From JACOMS01 sp964352785 (GTDB lineage: Bacteria; Pseudomonadota; Alphaproteobacteria; Caulobacterales; Maricaulaceae): 64,000 nucleotides of DNA. The notes under the pieces are model-generated. The model did not search any database. It was not told the origin of the DNA and saw only the letters and a program-made list of their open reading frames with translations. The stretch lies in NCBI GenBank assembly GCA_964352785.1, contig CAYGTI010000004.1:62001-126000 (forward strand), in the 5' to 3' direction. Below are positions 50,136 to 59,043 of the stretch, piece after piece; position 1 is the first letter of the stretch, and every line of letters begins with the position of its first letter. Both the position numbers and the translations under genes were made by a program.

Positions 50136-52682
50136 ATGACCAAGTCTATTCTTTTGAGGCACGCAGCTGTCATATGTTTGAGTGCCTTGCTTTTGTCGTG
50201 CTCCAAGGATGCCCCGTCAAATATATCCGCCGATACAGCCGAGCGCGCGCCGGGTTCCGTAGACCCCTCTATTTGGCCGGCGGTGAAGAGCCCTGTTGGA
50301 CTTGATGCCACCATAGAGGCGCGTATCACTGATCTTATGTCAAAAATGACATTGCGCCATAAAGTCGGACAAGTCATCCAAGCCGATATCGGCTCTATTA
50401 CACCGGAAGATGTGAAAACCTATCCGCTGGGTTCTATTCTCAATGGCGGTAATTCTGCGCCAAATGGTGATAACCGCTCTCCGGCGTCTGCGTGGGTTGA
50501 ACTCGCCGATGCGTTTTATGAGGCTTCGAAAGAGGCCTATAGTGACGGCGTTCCGTTTATACCGATGATTTGGGGAACTGACGCGGTTCACGGTCACAAT
50601 AATATTCCGGGCGCGACAGTATTTCCGCATAATATTGGGTTGGGCGCAACACGCAATCCCGAATTGCTGGGTAAAATCGGCGCTATAACAGCCAAGGAAA
50701 TACGGGTCGGTGCTCAAGAATGGACTTTCGCCCCGACGATTGCTGTCGTGCGTGATGACCGTTGGGGGCGGACTTACGAAGGTTACTCCGAAAACCCGGA
50801 TGTCACAGCGTCTTATGCTGGTGAGCTTATCAAAGGTATTCAAGGCGAGCCGGGATCGGATACATGGCTCCGCGGCGATAAAGTTATAGCAACAGCGAAA
50901 CATTTCCTCGGTGACGGCGGTACCAGCCAAGGACGGGATCAGGGCGATAATCTTGATACCGAAGCCGAGCTTCGTGATATTCACGGTTCGGGATATCCGG
51001 TCGCATTAGAGGCAGGCGCACAATCTGTGATGGCGAGTTTTTCAAGTTGGCAAGGCGTTAAGCTTCATGGCCACAAAGGACTGCTGACGGATGTGCTTAA
51101 GGGGCAAATGGGTTTTGATGGGTTTGTTGTCGGCGATTGGAATGCGCACGGGCAATTGGATGGCTGTACGAATACAAATTGTCCGGCGGCGCTCCATGCG
51201 GGACTCGACATGTATATGGCCCCTGATAGTTGGCGGGGACTATTTGACACGACTCTGACGCAAGCTGAAAACGGCGAGATTGACTTGTCCCGTTTGGACG
51301 ATGCCGTACGCCGCATATTACGGGTAAAAATTCGCTCAGGACTTCTGGAACAAGGCAAGCCGTCATCGCGGGAGGGCGCTGCTGAGTATGACGTCCTGCG
51401 CGATCCTGATAGCAAAAATGTTGCCAGGCAAGCCGTCAGAGAATCACTTGTTTTGATCAAGAATGATGGCGTGTTGCCGCTCTCGCCGCAGTCTCGCATA
51501 TTGGTTACCGGAGACGGTGCTGATAATATCGGAAAGCAAAGTGGTGGCTGGACGCTTTCATGGCAGGGAACCGGTAATACTAATGCTGACTTCCCGGGCG
51601 GAACGTCTGTCTATGATGGTGTCTCAAGACACGTTAGCGCGGCCGGCGGCGCAGCGGAATTGTCAGAAGATGGATCCTACACAGTCAAACCTGATGTTGC
51701 GATGGTCGTGTTTGGCGAGGAACCCTATGCTGAATTTAAGGGTGATATCGATAATCTCTCTTATAAACCCGGTGACGATAGCGATCTGAATCTGCTTTTG
51801 AAATTTCAGTCTGAAGGCATACCTGTCGTCGCTGTGTTTCTATCCGGACGTCCTCTTTGGATGAACCGCGAAATCAATGCGTCAAATGCATTTGTGGCCG
51901 CGTGGCTTCCTGGGTCTGAGGGCGGATATTTAACCGACGTCCTTTTCGCGAATGCGGCAGGCCAAATCGCCTATGATTTTAAAGGCACCCTTCCATATTC
52001 TTGGCCGCGTACAGCTATCCAAACCCCGCTCAATTATGATGATGAAAATTATGATCCCCAGTTCGCATTTGGTTATGGGTTGACCTACGCCTCAACCGTT
52101 GCGGCTTCGGCGCTATCCGAAGACGCGGGTGTGGAACTTTCAGCAAAAAACGATAGTGAGTATTTTAAGTCCGGCAAAGCCGTATTTCCATGGTCGCTTA
52201 TTTTGGGTGATACGAGCGGAAAAACGACTGTAACGACTACGAAAGCGAGCTCCCCTGCCGGGCATCTGACGGTTGTTTCCGCCGATGATGGCGTTCAGGA
52301 AAATATCCGAACTTTTAAATTTACAGGCGAGGGAGAGGCGCGTTTGGAAATAAGCGGATCGCCTATTGACCTTTCTCGGCAAAATACAGGCGATATGGCT
52401 ATACATTTGCGCGTTCGGCTGGAGAGCGGCAATGCGCCTGTGTCTATGACCCTCGGGTGCAGCGAGGGATGTACAGGTTCGCAAGCGCTGGGTGAAAAGC
52501 TCACGCGTGCACCCAGCGGGGAGTGGACGGATATCTCTCTAAAACTATCGTGTTTTGGAACCGGTACAGACATGGGACAAGTTTTCGCCCCGTTGATTGT
52601 GACATCGTCTGGTGAGCTGAGTTTCTCCCTGTCTCATGTCAACCTTGTGGCCAATGAAGGTCAAGCCATCTGTATAGAATAA
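50136..52682 (+). CDS. GH3 exo-beta-glucan/xylo-oligosaccharide hydrolase, ExoP-like, lipoprotein
   Basis: 848 residues with a lipoprotein signal ending LLLSC (Cys22). The barrel domain includes MTLRHKVGQVIQADIGSI, GTDAVHGHNNIPGATVFPHN, KHFLGDGGT at 255-263 and the nucleophile Asp334 in FVVGDWNAHGQ. The second domain has RESLVLIKNDGVLPLSPQ and GGWTLSWQG. Residues about 680-848 form an extra beta domain (ISGSPIDLSRQNTGDMAIHL), as in ExoP-type GH3 enzymes, possibly carbohydrate binding. It belongs to a different GH3 subgroup from the enzyme at 44988-47375. Position 10 bases before the GH10 gene suggests a role on xylan or mixed-linkage glucan fragments. Confidence 0.92.
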   Translation: MTKSILLRHAAVICLSALLLSCSKDAPSNISADTAERAPGSVDPSIWPAVKSPVGLDATIEARITDLMSKMTLRHKVGQVIQADIGSITPEDVKTYPLGSILNGGNSAPNGDNRSPASAWVELADAFYEASKEAYSDGVPFIPMIWGTDAVHGHNNIPGATVFPHNIGLGATRNPELLGKIGAITAKEIRVGAQEWTFAPTIAVVRDDRWGRTYEGYSENPDVTASYAGELIKGIQGEPGSDTWLRGDKVIATAKHFLGDGGTSQGRDQGDNLDTEAELRDIHGSGYPVALEAGAQSVMASFSSWQGVKLHGHKGLLTDVLKGQMGFDGFVVGDWNAHGQLDGCTNTNCPAALHAGLDMYMAPDSWRGLFDTTLTQAENGEIDLSRLDDAVRRILRVKIRSGLLEQGKPSSREGAAEYDVLRDPDSKNVARQAVRESLVLIKNDGVLPLSPQSRILVTGDGADNIGKQSGGWTLSWQGTGNTNADFPGGTSVYDGVSRHVSAAGGAAELSEDGSYTVKPDVAMVVFGEEPYAEFKGDIDNLSYKPGDDSDLNLLLKFQSEGIPVVAVFLSGRPLWMNREINASNAFVAAWLPGSEGGYLTDVLFANAAGQIAYDFKGTLPYSWPRTAIQTPLNYDDENYDPQFAFGYGLTYASTVAASALSEDAGVELSAKNDSEYFKSGKAVFPWSLILGDTSGKTTVTTTKASSPAGHLTVVSADDGVQENIRTFKFTGEGEARLEISGSPIDLSRQNTGDMAIHLRVRLESGNAPVSMTLGCSEGCTGSQALGEKLTRAPSGEWTDISLKLSCFGTGTDMGQVFAPLIVTSSGELSFSLSHVNLVANEGQAICIE

Positions 52683-52692
52683 GAGAATATCT

Positions 52693-55107
52693 ATGAGAGT
52701 TTTCGCTGCGGCGTGCCTTAGCTTTTTCTGCTGCTTATTTTGCACTGTACCGTCTTATGCTGATGACGCCGCGTATGAAGAAGAACTTGCGCGGCAATGG
52801 AAACTTATGCCGCGTGTGCCGACTGTGCTCAGTTACCCTTCACCAGACGCATGGCAAGTTTATGGGTTAGGCCGGGTCCCCAAACTTAGCACATCGAAAG
52901 GCGGGGTCGGTGAAGCCGTACTTAAACTAAACGTTAAAGCTGCAACACCAAATCCATGGGACATAGGGGCCGTAGCGGCAACACAAGTGGCTGTTTCAGA
53001 AGGCGACGTTGTTGTGGCCGCGTTTTGGGCGCGTAACACTTCGCTCGGTAGAGATAAAAAAGAGAGCTTGTTGCCGGTTCATCTGCAACAAGCAACGGAA
53101 CCTTACACCCAATTTGGTATAGCCAATGCCCGTTTAACAAAAGAATGGACTGTGCATTATGTGCACGGAACAGTGCCGCAAAGCTTTGGCGCTGGGGCTA
53201 TTAACCTCGCGCTCCACCTTGGCGTCGAACGGCAAGACCTGGAACTTGGCCCTGTATTTTTATGGTCGCTCGGCTCTGGCGACCTTGACGAGAATGATCT
53301 GCCATGGAAGGCCGCATCAGTGAAAGAGCTGGGTTCCCGCGCTGACGGCCAACAATTGTCTCCAAAAGAACTAAACGCTAGGCTCGAAACTGATCTTGAT
53401 AAAACCCGGGCTCAGGTTCCATATGAAGCGATTTTAATCAATAATCCAGATGTGTCGGTAGCGAACGCTTTCGGTGATTATAAATCGGCAAAGCATGTTA
53501 ACGACGCAGGCGTTCCGGGCGGAAAAGCGTTTGAGGTTCAGGTCGAAAATCCAGGTTTAAATTCATGGAGCGCCGGCATTAATTGGCCCACGCATACTGG
53601 AATAAATAAAGGCGAGACTGTTCTGCTCGCATATTGGGCGCGCGCCGTTGACGTACATAACGAAGCCCAAACCGGGACGATCTCTGCGGCGCGTGTACAG
53701 CAATCAGGAGAGCCTTTTGACAGCGCCGCGAACCAAGCCGCATCGATCGATAAAACTTGGCGTATGTATTATGCGCAAGGCACGTCAGGATCGCCTATCG
53801 AACCGGGTGCGTCTGGAATATCATTTCACTTGGGGCTGGCTAAACAAACCGTCCGCATAGGCCCGGCCTATATCCTAAACTACGGCGCGGGAGTTGATCC
53901 TCAAATGCTTCCCCGTACGCGATTGACCTATCAAGGGATGGAAGCAGATGCGCCTTGGCGGCAAAAGGCCTTGGTTAACATTGATCAATACCGAAAAGCC
54001 GACCTGGAAATTCGAGTGGTCGATGTTGCCGGCAACCCTATTCAAGGGGTAAAAGTTGATGTGGAAATGACGAAACATGCGTTTAATTTCGGAACGTTTG
54101 TTGGCCATGAATTTGTCAAAGAGAATGGGCAAAAGAATGATACTTATCATCAGAGTTTTCACAAAAATTTCAATATGGCAACAGCGCCGCTTTACTGGCA
54201 GGATTGGGGGTGGAATGGAGGGTTTAAGGGGAATTACCGCGAAACCGTAAAATATCTGCATAACAATCAGATCAATTGGCGGGGTCACCCGATTATTTGG
54301 CCGGGCGAGAATTATATGCCCTCAGATATCAAAGCTGAGAAAGGCAACACCGGCAAGCAACGCAAAATGGTTTTAGATCACGTGCGGGACGTTATGGGGT
54401 TTGTAAAAGGCTATGATCCGATCGCTGTGGATATGGTCAACGAGGTTCGTGTGAACCAATATTTCATTGATTCTGGCGACCCGGGTTTGATTAAAGATGC
54501 GTTCAAACTCGCGCATGAAGTTGCACCGGACATTCCGCTTTTTGTTAATGACTACGGCATCCTCAATAGCGGAGGCTTGAACGCCAAAAGTATCGAATTT
54601 TATCATCGGTGGATAAAAGACATGCTGGCGGTTGATATCCCTCTAGGCGGTATTGGCTTTCAGGCCCATTTTGGGGCCGGGTTGACACCGCCAGCGCGGG
54701 TAATCGAAATCCTCGATGGGTTTGGCCAGTATAATTTGCCGTTACATATTACGGAATTTGATGTGGATACGCTCGATGAACAAGCCCAGGCGGCTTACAC
54801 GCGCGATTTCTTGATTGCGGCTTTCAGTCAACCCAATGTTGAGGCTTTTGTCATCTGGGGGTGGTGGGAAGGCGATCATTGGAAGCCTTCTGCTGCGATG
54901 CTCCGACAAGATTGGTCAGAACGCCCCAGTTATGCCGCTTGGCATGACCTTGTGAACGGCAAATGGTGGACGCGAGAATCGTTGGTAACAGATGCAAATG
55001 GTACCGTACGTTTGCGCGGCTTTAAAGGTGATTATGATATAACGATTGCGGGGGAGACAACGTATCAAAGCTTGACTACCAATAGCTCGGTAACGCTATC
55101 CCGGTAA
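52693..55107 (+). CDS. GH10 endo-xylanase with two N-terminal carbohydrate-binding-like modules
   Basis: 804 residues with a signal peptide ending near PSYAD. Residues about 45-195 and 245-397 are two copies of a jelly-roll-like module (VVAAFWARNT...PYTQFGIANARLTKEWTVH; LLAYWARAVD...KTWRMYYAQGTSG). A linker with an Ig-like strand pattern (DLEIRVVDVAGNPIQGVKVD) leads to the GH10 barrel, about 455-765. The acid/base is Glu584 in DMVNEVRVNQ and the nucleophile is Glu688 in LPLHITEFDVD, with NWRGHPIIWPG and FVNDYGILN as further GH10 marks. It would cut beta-1,4-xylan outside the inner membrane. The free-standing protein at 56055-56669 has the same module. Confidence 0.94.
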   Translation: MRVFAAACLSFFCCLFCTVPSYADDAAYEEELARQWKLMPRVPTVLSYPSPDAWQVYGLGRVPKLSTSKGGVGEAVLKLNVKAATPNPWDIGAVAATQVAVSEGDVVVAAFWARNTSLGRDKKESLLPVHLQQATEPYTQFGIANARLTKEWTVHYVHGTVPQSFGAGAINLALHLGVERQDLELGPVFLWSLGSGDLDENDLPWKAASVKELGSRADGQQLSPKELNARLETDLDKTRAQVPYEAILINNPDVSVANAFGDYKSAKHVNDAGVPGGKAFEVQVENPGLNSWSAGINWPTHTGINKGETVLLAYWARAVDVHNEAQTGTISAARVQQSGEPFDSAANQAASIDKTWRMYYAQGTSGSPIEPGASGISFHLGLAKQTVRIGPAYILNYGAGVDPQMLPRTRLTYQGMEADAPWRQKALVNIDQYRKADLEIRVVDVAGNPIQGVKVDVEMTKHAFNFGTFVGHEFVKENGQKNDTYHQSFHKNFNMATAPLYWQDWGWNGGFKGNYRETVKYLHNNQINWRGHPIIWPGENYMPSDIKAEKGNTGKQRKMVLDHVRDVMGFVKGYDPIAVDMVNEVRVNQYFIDSGDPGLIKDAFKLAHEVAPDIPLFVNDYGILNSGGLNAKSIEFYHRWIKDMLAVDIPLGGIGFQAHFGAGLTPPARVIEILDGFGQYNLPLHITEFDVDTLDEQAQAAYTRDFLIAAFSQPNVEAFVIWGWWEGDHWKPSAAMLRQDWSERPSYAAWHDLVNGKWWTRESLVTDANGTVRLRGFKGDYDITIAGETTYQSLTTNSSVTLSR

Positions 55108-55113
55108 ATTTGC

Positions 55114-55992
55114 ATGATTAAGCTCTCACAGGATGCTTGGGAGGTCATGGTCGCGCCTAAGAATGGTGCGTCAATTTTGAAATGCCGTTATGCGGGGCGC
55201 GATATATTACAGCCCGCCGCTGAGAATTGGCTTGAAAAACCGGAGCCCTTTGCCTCCAGCTGCTTTCCTCTTGTCCCATTTTCAAATAGGATTGAAAATG
55301 GGCAATTTGGGTTTCAAGGACGTCACGTAAACCTTCCTCCTAACCACTCGCAACAAACCCACGCTATTCACGGTATTGGATGGACATCCCCGTGGATTAT
55401 AAAAACACACGAAGCCGGCCTTTGTGAGTTGGAATTAAAACATACCGGCGGTGATTGGCCGTGGCCGTTTCGTGTATCCTATAGAATTAAAGTGACAGGT
55501 TCCGTGCTGCTGCAATCCCTGTCTATGACAAATACCGGCAGCGCAGCGATGCCGGCCGGGCTGGGATTTCACCCTTATTTTCCGGGCCGAATGAACGCTC
55601 GTATCCAGTTCAATGCTACGGGATTGTGGGAAACAGATGTCAACAACCTACCCACGCGCTGGCGCGCCAGGCAGGGTGTTTTTGACTTCAGTGAGCCCAA
55701 ATATATTCAGGAAAAAGCGTATGATCACTGCTTTACAGAATGGGACGGGACGGCGATTATTGATTGGAATGACCGCCCGGATAAACTCGTTATCACGGGG
55801 GCGCCTAATTTGATCCACGCCGTTTTTTACACCCCGCAGGATCAACCTTATTTTTGCTTTGAGCCTGTTTCGCACGGCAATAATGCTCTGGCCAACACAG
55901 ACGTTATGCTGCGCGGGGGCAACATGACCCTTAATGCGGGATCCACGATGCGTGCCGAAATGCGTATCACTGTGGAAACCACACAGGTTTAA
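55114..55992 (+). CDS. galM: Aldose 1-epimerase (mutarotase) family protein
   Basis: 292 residues without a signal peptide. Family residues are His86 in HAIHGIGW, His153 in GLGFHPYFPGR and Glu250 in YFCFEPVSH, the His/His/Glu set of galactose mutarotases. RYAGRDILQP and PFSNRIENGQF are typical of the YihR/LacX-like branch. It would interconvert alpha and beta anomers of an aldose, likely xylose or glucose released by the neighbouring GH3 and GH10 enzymes, speeding entry to XylA. It starts six bases after the GH10 stop. Confidence 0.9.
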   Translation: MIKLSQDAWEVMVAPKNGASILKCRYAGRDILQPAAENWLEKPEPFASSCFPLVPFSNRIENGQFGFQGRHVNLPPNHSQQTHAIHGIGWTSPWIIKTHEAGLCELELKHTGGDWPWPFRVSYRIKVTGSVLLQSLSMTNTGSAAMPAGLGFHPYFPGRMNARIQFNATGLWETDVNNLPTRWRARQGVFDFSEPKYIQEKAYDHCFTEWDGTAIIDWNDRPDKLVITGAPNLIHAVFYTPQDQPYFCFEPVSHGNNALANTDVMLRGGNMTLNAGSTMRAEMRITVETTQV

Positions 55993-55996
55993 CACA

Positions 55997-56036
55997 AAAA
56001 TATGCCGCTTAAGACGATGAGATTTTGCGGTATTTT
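55997..56036. terminator. Putative bidirectional terminator between convergent genes
   Basis: AAAATATGCCGC (55997-56008) pairs with GCGGTATTTT (56027-56036) as a ten-base stem with a two-base bulge. There are A residues on one side and T residues on the other. It lies between the convergent epimerase and binding-module genes, so it could stop transcripts from both sides. Confidence 0.5.
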
Positions 56037-56054
56037 GAATTCTGGAGGGGCGGC

Positions 56055-56669
56055 TTATTTGTTCTCGGCACCGGAAGATAATCTTGAAATATAGTAGCGG
56101 CCGAATTCCACAGTTTGTTTTGCATGCGCCAAGTTGTAGTTTAGGTTGGTCTTGTCCGCAGCAAAGTCACGGTTTGCCGTTCCAGTGTATTTATAGAGGG
56201 TCCATTCCTGAGATAAGGCAACTTCTTCATTTATAATTTGGTCATAGGGCTCGATATTGCGTTGTAAGGCCACGCTAATAGTGCCGACATCTGACCCTTT
56301 GGGCGGTTTTGCAGAGCGCGCCCAAAATGCAATCATGATCTCGTCGCCTTTGTCGATAGATGTCGTCATAGGCAATTGTGTCGCAATGTCCCAGACTTTG
56401 CGTTTTTTCTTTTTTACGCGAACTTGATAAGCAGCACCCCCGGGAATTTCGGGAGCATCAACAATCTTTTCTACCTTTTCAGACCCTTCGGTTTTCCAGC
56501 GAATGTCGTATGGATTATTGATGCGCGTACCCGGCAAAACCGGGTCTGCCGCGGTAGATGCCGTACTCGATACCGTCTGAGCGAAAGCCGGGACGCTCGC
56601 AGATAGAGACAGTATAGCAGCGCAGGATAATAGACAGATAGATTGTTTAAACACGATTATTTCCCTCAT
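56055..56669 (-). CDS. Secreted free-standing carbohydrate-binding-like module
   Basis: 204 residues from ATG 56669. A GTG 15 bases on (56654), preceded by GAGGGA, may be the real start and gives the cleaner signal peptide MFKQSICLLSCAAILSLSAS. After a short linker the whole mature protein is one module: IMIAFWARSAKPPKGSDVG, PYDQIINEEVALSQEWTLYK and YNLAHAKQTVEFGRYYISRL. These match the FWAR...PY..I..L..EW..H and AKQTVRIGPAYIL stretches of both modules in the GH10 xylanase. I infer binding of xylan or its fragments in the periplasm or at the surface. It has its own LacI-type operator at 56697-56710. No enzyme residues are evident. Confidence 0.85.
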   Translation of the reverse strand: MREIIVFKQSICLLSCAAILSLSASVPAFAQTVSSTASTAADPVLPGTRINNPYDIRWKTEGSEKVEKIVDAPEIPGGAAYQVRVKKKKRKVWDIATQLPMTTSIDKGDEIMIAFWARSAKPPKGSDVGTISVALQRNIEPYDQIINEEVALSQEWTLYKYTGTANRDFAADKTNLNYNLAHAKQTVEFGRYYISRLSSGAENK

Positions 56670-56696
56670 AAAATTTTCTTATATTATGTCAAGAAC

Positions 56697-56710
56697 AGAC
56701 AACGTTGTCA
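56697..56710. promoter_or_regulatory. LacI-type operator upstream of the free-standing binding module
   Basis: AGACAACGTTGTCA matches the consensus palindrome at 13 of 14 positions. It lies 28 bases upstream of the ATG at 56669, between that gene and the TPR gene. Confidence 0.72.
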
Positions 56711-56775
56711 ATTTTGACGTGGAGAGAAATGCAGTGATGAGAAATCGTTATGTTTAAATGTCCGTAGTCCGGGAG

Positions 56776-57474
56776 CTATCCCAGTAATTTTTTGAGATAC
56801 TGGACTTGCTGTAACATATCGTCTTTGCTTTCACAGTCCCGGCATTTGGCTTCAAGTCTCTTGAGTTTCTTGAACTGTTTTTTGGCTTTGTCGATGTTCC
56901 CGTCTTGGTACTCTAAAAGAGCGAGCCTGAAGTGTGCGTCGTAAATTGTTTTCCTCAATACTGTGGCGCTCTTAAAATTCTTTTTGGCTTCGTCCAACTT
57001 GCCAAGCTTTATTTGAGAGAGACCCATCATATAAAGTTGAAAGCCGCGATCAGCACAGGTTCTGTCTGCTACGGATAGTGAATCCTTTTTTTGAAAGCTT
57101 GAACCCCGCATGCTTGCTGTTGGTACGCTGTTTGGCGCTGTAGGCAAGGAAACGGCCCCTCCACCAGGACTTCCTGCTGGTTGCGGCGCGGTATTCGTGC
57201 CGACCGATGGATCTGTCCTGTTAGTGCTCTCCACAGCGCTTTCAACACCAGCTTGCAAATTGCGTACTGCCCGCAAAGCGCACCGAGCGTTCTTCATAAA
57301 CTCAATTTCAGCGACCTCGTAATCACCGGCAAGATAAGCAGACATCGCGCGGTCTGTTCGAACAGTACCGGAAACGATAACTTCATCTTCATTTTGTGTA
57401 TCTTGCGCTGCTGCTGGCATCGAAATGCACGTGATAAGAAAAGCAACTGTAAGCGTCTTTGTGAGTATTTTCAT
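56776..57474 (-). CDS. Periplasmic TPR-repeat protein with a TonB-box-like N-terminus
   Basis: 232 residues with a signal peptide ending ISMPAAA. Straight after it comes QDTQNEDEVIVSGTVR, which looks like the TonB-box region of the receptors in this window (DDEVVVTGTR, NDEVVVTAQR). Residues about 40-70 and 140-225 carry TPR-like helix pairs (RAMSAYLAGDYEVAEIEF, LYMMGLSQIKLGKLDEAKKN, HFRLALLEYQDGNIDKAKKQ), with a Gly-, Pro- and Ser-rich linker between. Four cysteines are present outside the signal. It is 63 bases after the halogenase-family array and so may be co-transcribed with it. I infer a periplasmic scaffold that may touch TonB or the receptor. Confidence 0.82.
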   Translation of the reverse strand: MKILTKTLTVAFLITCISMPAAAQDTQNEDEVIVSGTVRTDRAMSAYLAGDYEVAEIEFMKNARCALRAVRNLQAGVESAVESTNRTDPSVGTNTAPQPAGSPGGGAVSLPTAPNSVPTASMRGSSFQKKDSLSVADRTCADRGFQLYMMGLSQIKLGKLDEAKKNFKSATVLRKTIYDAHFRLALLEYQDGNIDKAKKQFKKLKRLEAKCRDCESKDDMLQQVQYLKKLLG

Positions 57475-57537
57475 CGTTCGAGTCCTTAGAGTTACGTGAA
57501 TAATAGCAATAAATTATCGTTTATCAATAGAAACCAT

Positions 57538-59043
57538 CTAATATTTGCAATTTGCCTCTATGAAGGCTTGATGTGACGGCATTTGATCCAGACATGTTTT
57601 AACGACTTTTTGCATTTGGCGCATTCGGCTCTGTAGTGTTTCTTCGGCCATGGAATTGGCGAGGGGATGATAAGTTTTCGGCTGTATACCTTGGCCATGC
57701 ATGACTGAGAACCAACTCGTTTCGCCAAATATTTCATTGTCGTGGCGATAAAGCCTGGCATTGTCCCGGTAGAGTTCAATGCGGGCTTTGAGTGTTTCTG
57801 GAATACTCATATATTTACAATATTTCCAAAATGGCGTGTCCTCACGGTTTGTGGCGTGGTAATGTAATATAAGAAAATCACGAACTTGCTCGTATTCTAA
57901 GCGCGTTCTTGAATTGAAATAATCGATATTGGACTGTGCGAAGTTTTTATCAGGAAAGCTGGCCATTAGCCGGGCGATAGCCGTTTGAATAAGGTGAATG
58001 GATGTCGACTCTAAGGGTTCCAGGAAGCCCGCCGCTAAGCCCAAAGCGATTACATTTTTATGCCATGTTTTTTTGCGAATACCTGTTTTAAAGCGCAGGA
58101 AATTTGGTTCTGATATTGGAACACCATCCAGATCAGCATTTAAACTCCTGAGAGCATCATCGTCACTCAAAAATTCTGAACAATAAACATGTCCATTGCC
58201 GACGCGAGACTGCAAAGGTATGCGCCACTGCCACCCGGCTTGTTTCGCTGTAGCGCGGGTATAGGGGGCGGGTTCGCCTGTTGACTGACTGGCTCTTGCA
58301 ACTGCGCGGTCACACGGTAGGACATGGCTCCAATCATCGTAGCCGGTCTTGAGTGTTTTTTCTATCAAGAGGGCGTGAAAGCCAGAGCAATCAATAAATA
58401 GATCACCTTCATAGGTGTCCCCGTTTTCAAGCTTTACGCTTTGAATGTGTCCTGTTTCGGGGTTTTGTTCGGCTTCTAGGATGCGGCCTTCTGTGCGAAT
58501 AACGCCGCGCGCTTTTGCGAAATCAGCCATAAACTTCGCATAAAGAGAGGCGTCGAATTGAAATGCATATACAATAGAATTAAGCGGTGAATTTTTAAGG
58601 CTAATATCAGAGCGCTGGAACTTTCTCTCTCTTGCGGCCAATATTTGCAGGCAGTAATTATCAATATGCGGAGCCGGTCCCATTGCGTTGTACCGGTGCC
58701 AAAAATTATGGAAGTGCAGGCCTTCCATATCAAAACCATATGCGCCGAAGGGGTGAATGTAACGCTCGCCTTTTTTCCCCCAGTTAACAAATTCGATGCC
58801 GAGTTTAAATGTTGCATGGGTTTTTCGGACGAAATCATTTTCATCCAACCCTAAGAGCCTGTTGAAATAGGCAATATGAGGTATGGTAGCCTCGCCAACA
58901 CCCACGGTGCCAATGGCTTCGGATTCGATCAGGCGGATGCTGATAGCGTCATCCTGAATGAGCTTTGACATAGCTGCAGCGACCATCCACCCGGCTGTGC
59001 CTCCGCCGACAATGACTATTTTTTTGATCTTGGTTTCCTGCAT
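57538..59043 (-). CDS. Tryptophan-halogenase-family flavoprotein (array member 4)
   Basis: 501 residues. The FAD motif is IVGGGTAGWMVAAAM near 11-25. GTVGVGEATIPHI is the flavin-loop signature. THATFKLGIEFVNWG holds Lys80, which by position corresponds to the catalytic lysine (Lys79) of PrnA-type halogenases. The GWQWRIPLQ halogenase WxWxIP motif and LEPLESTSIHLIQ (conserved Glu) are intact. So the sequence is compatible with a working flavin-dependent halogenase. No signal peptide is seen, and no flavin reductase is encoded nearby. Related TonB-receptor-linked enzymes (BrvH; Xcc proteins) halogenate indole in vitro, but their natural substrate is unknown. It overlaps the next member by one base. 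Confidence 0.9.
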   Translation of the reverse strand: MQETKIKKIVIVGGGTAGWMVAAAMSKLIQDDAISIRLIESEAIGTVGVGEATIPHIAYFNRLLGLDENDFVRKTHATFKLGIEFVNWGKKGERYIHPFGAYGFDMEGLHFHNFWHRYNAMGPAPHIDNYCLQILAARERKFQRSDISLKNSPLNSIVYAFQFDASLYAKFMADFAKARGVIRTEGRILEAEQNPETGHIQSVKLENGDTYEGDLFIDCSGFHALLIEKTLKTGYDDWSHVLPCDRAVARASQSTGEPAPYTRATAKQAGWQWRIPLQSRVGNGHVYCSEFLSDDDALRSLNADLDGVPISEPNFLRFKTGIRKKTWHKNVIALGLAAGFLEPLESTSIHLIQTAIARLMASFPDKNFAQSNIDYFNSRTRLEYEQVRDFLILHYHATNREDTPFWKYCKYMSIPETLKARIELYRDNARLYRHDNEIFGETSWFSVMHGQGIQPKTYHPLANSMAEETLQSRMRQMQKVVKTCLDQMPSHQAFIEANCKY

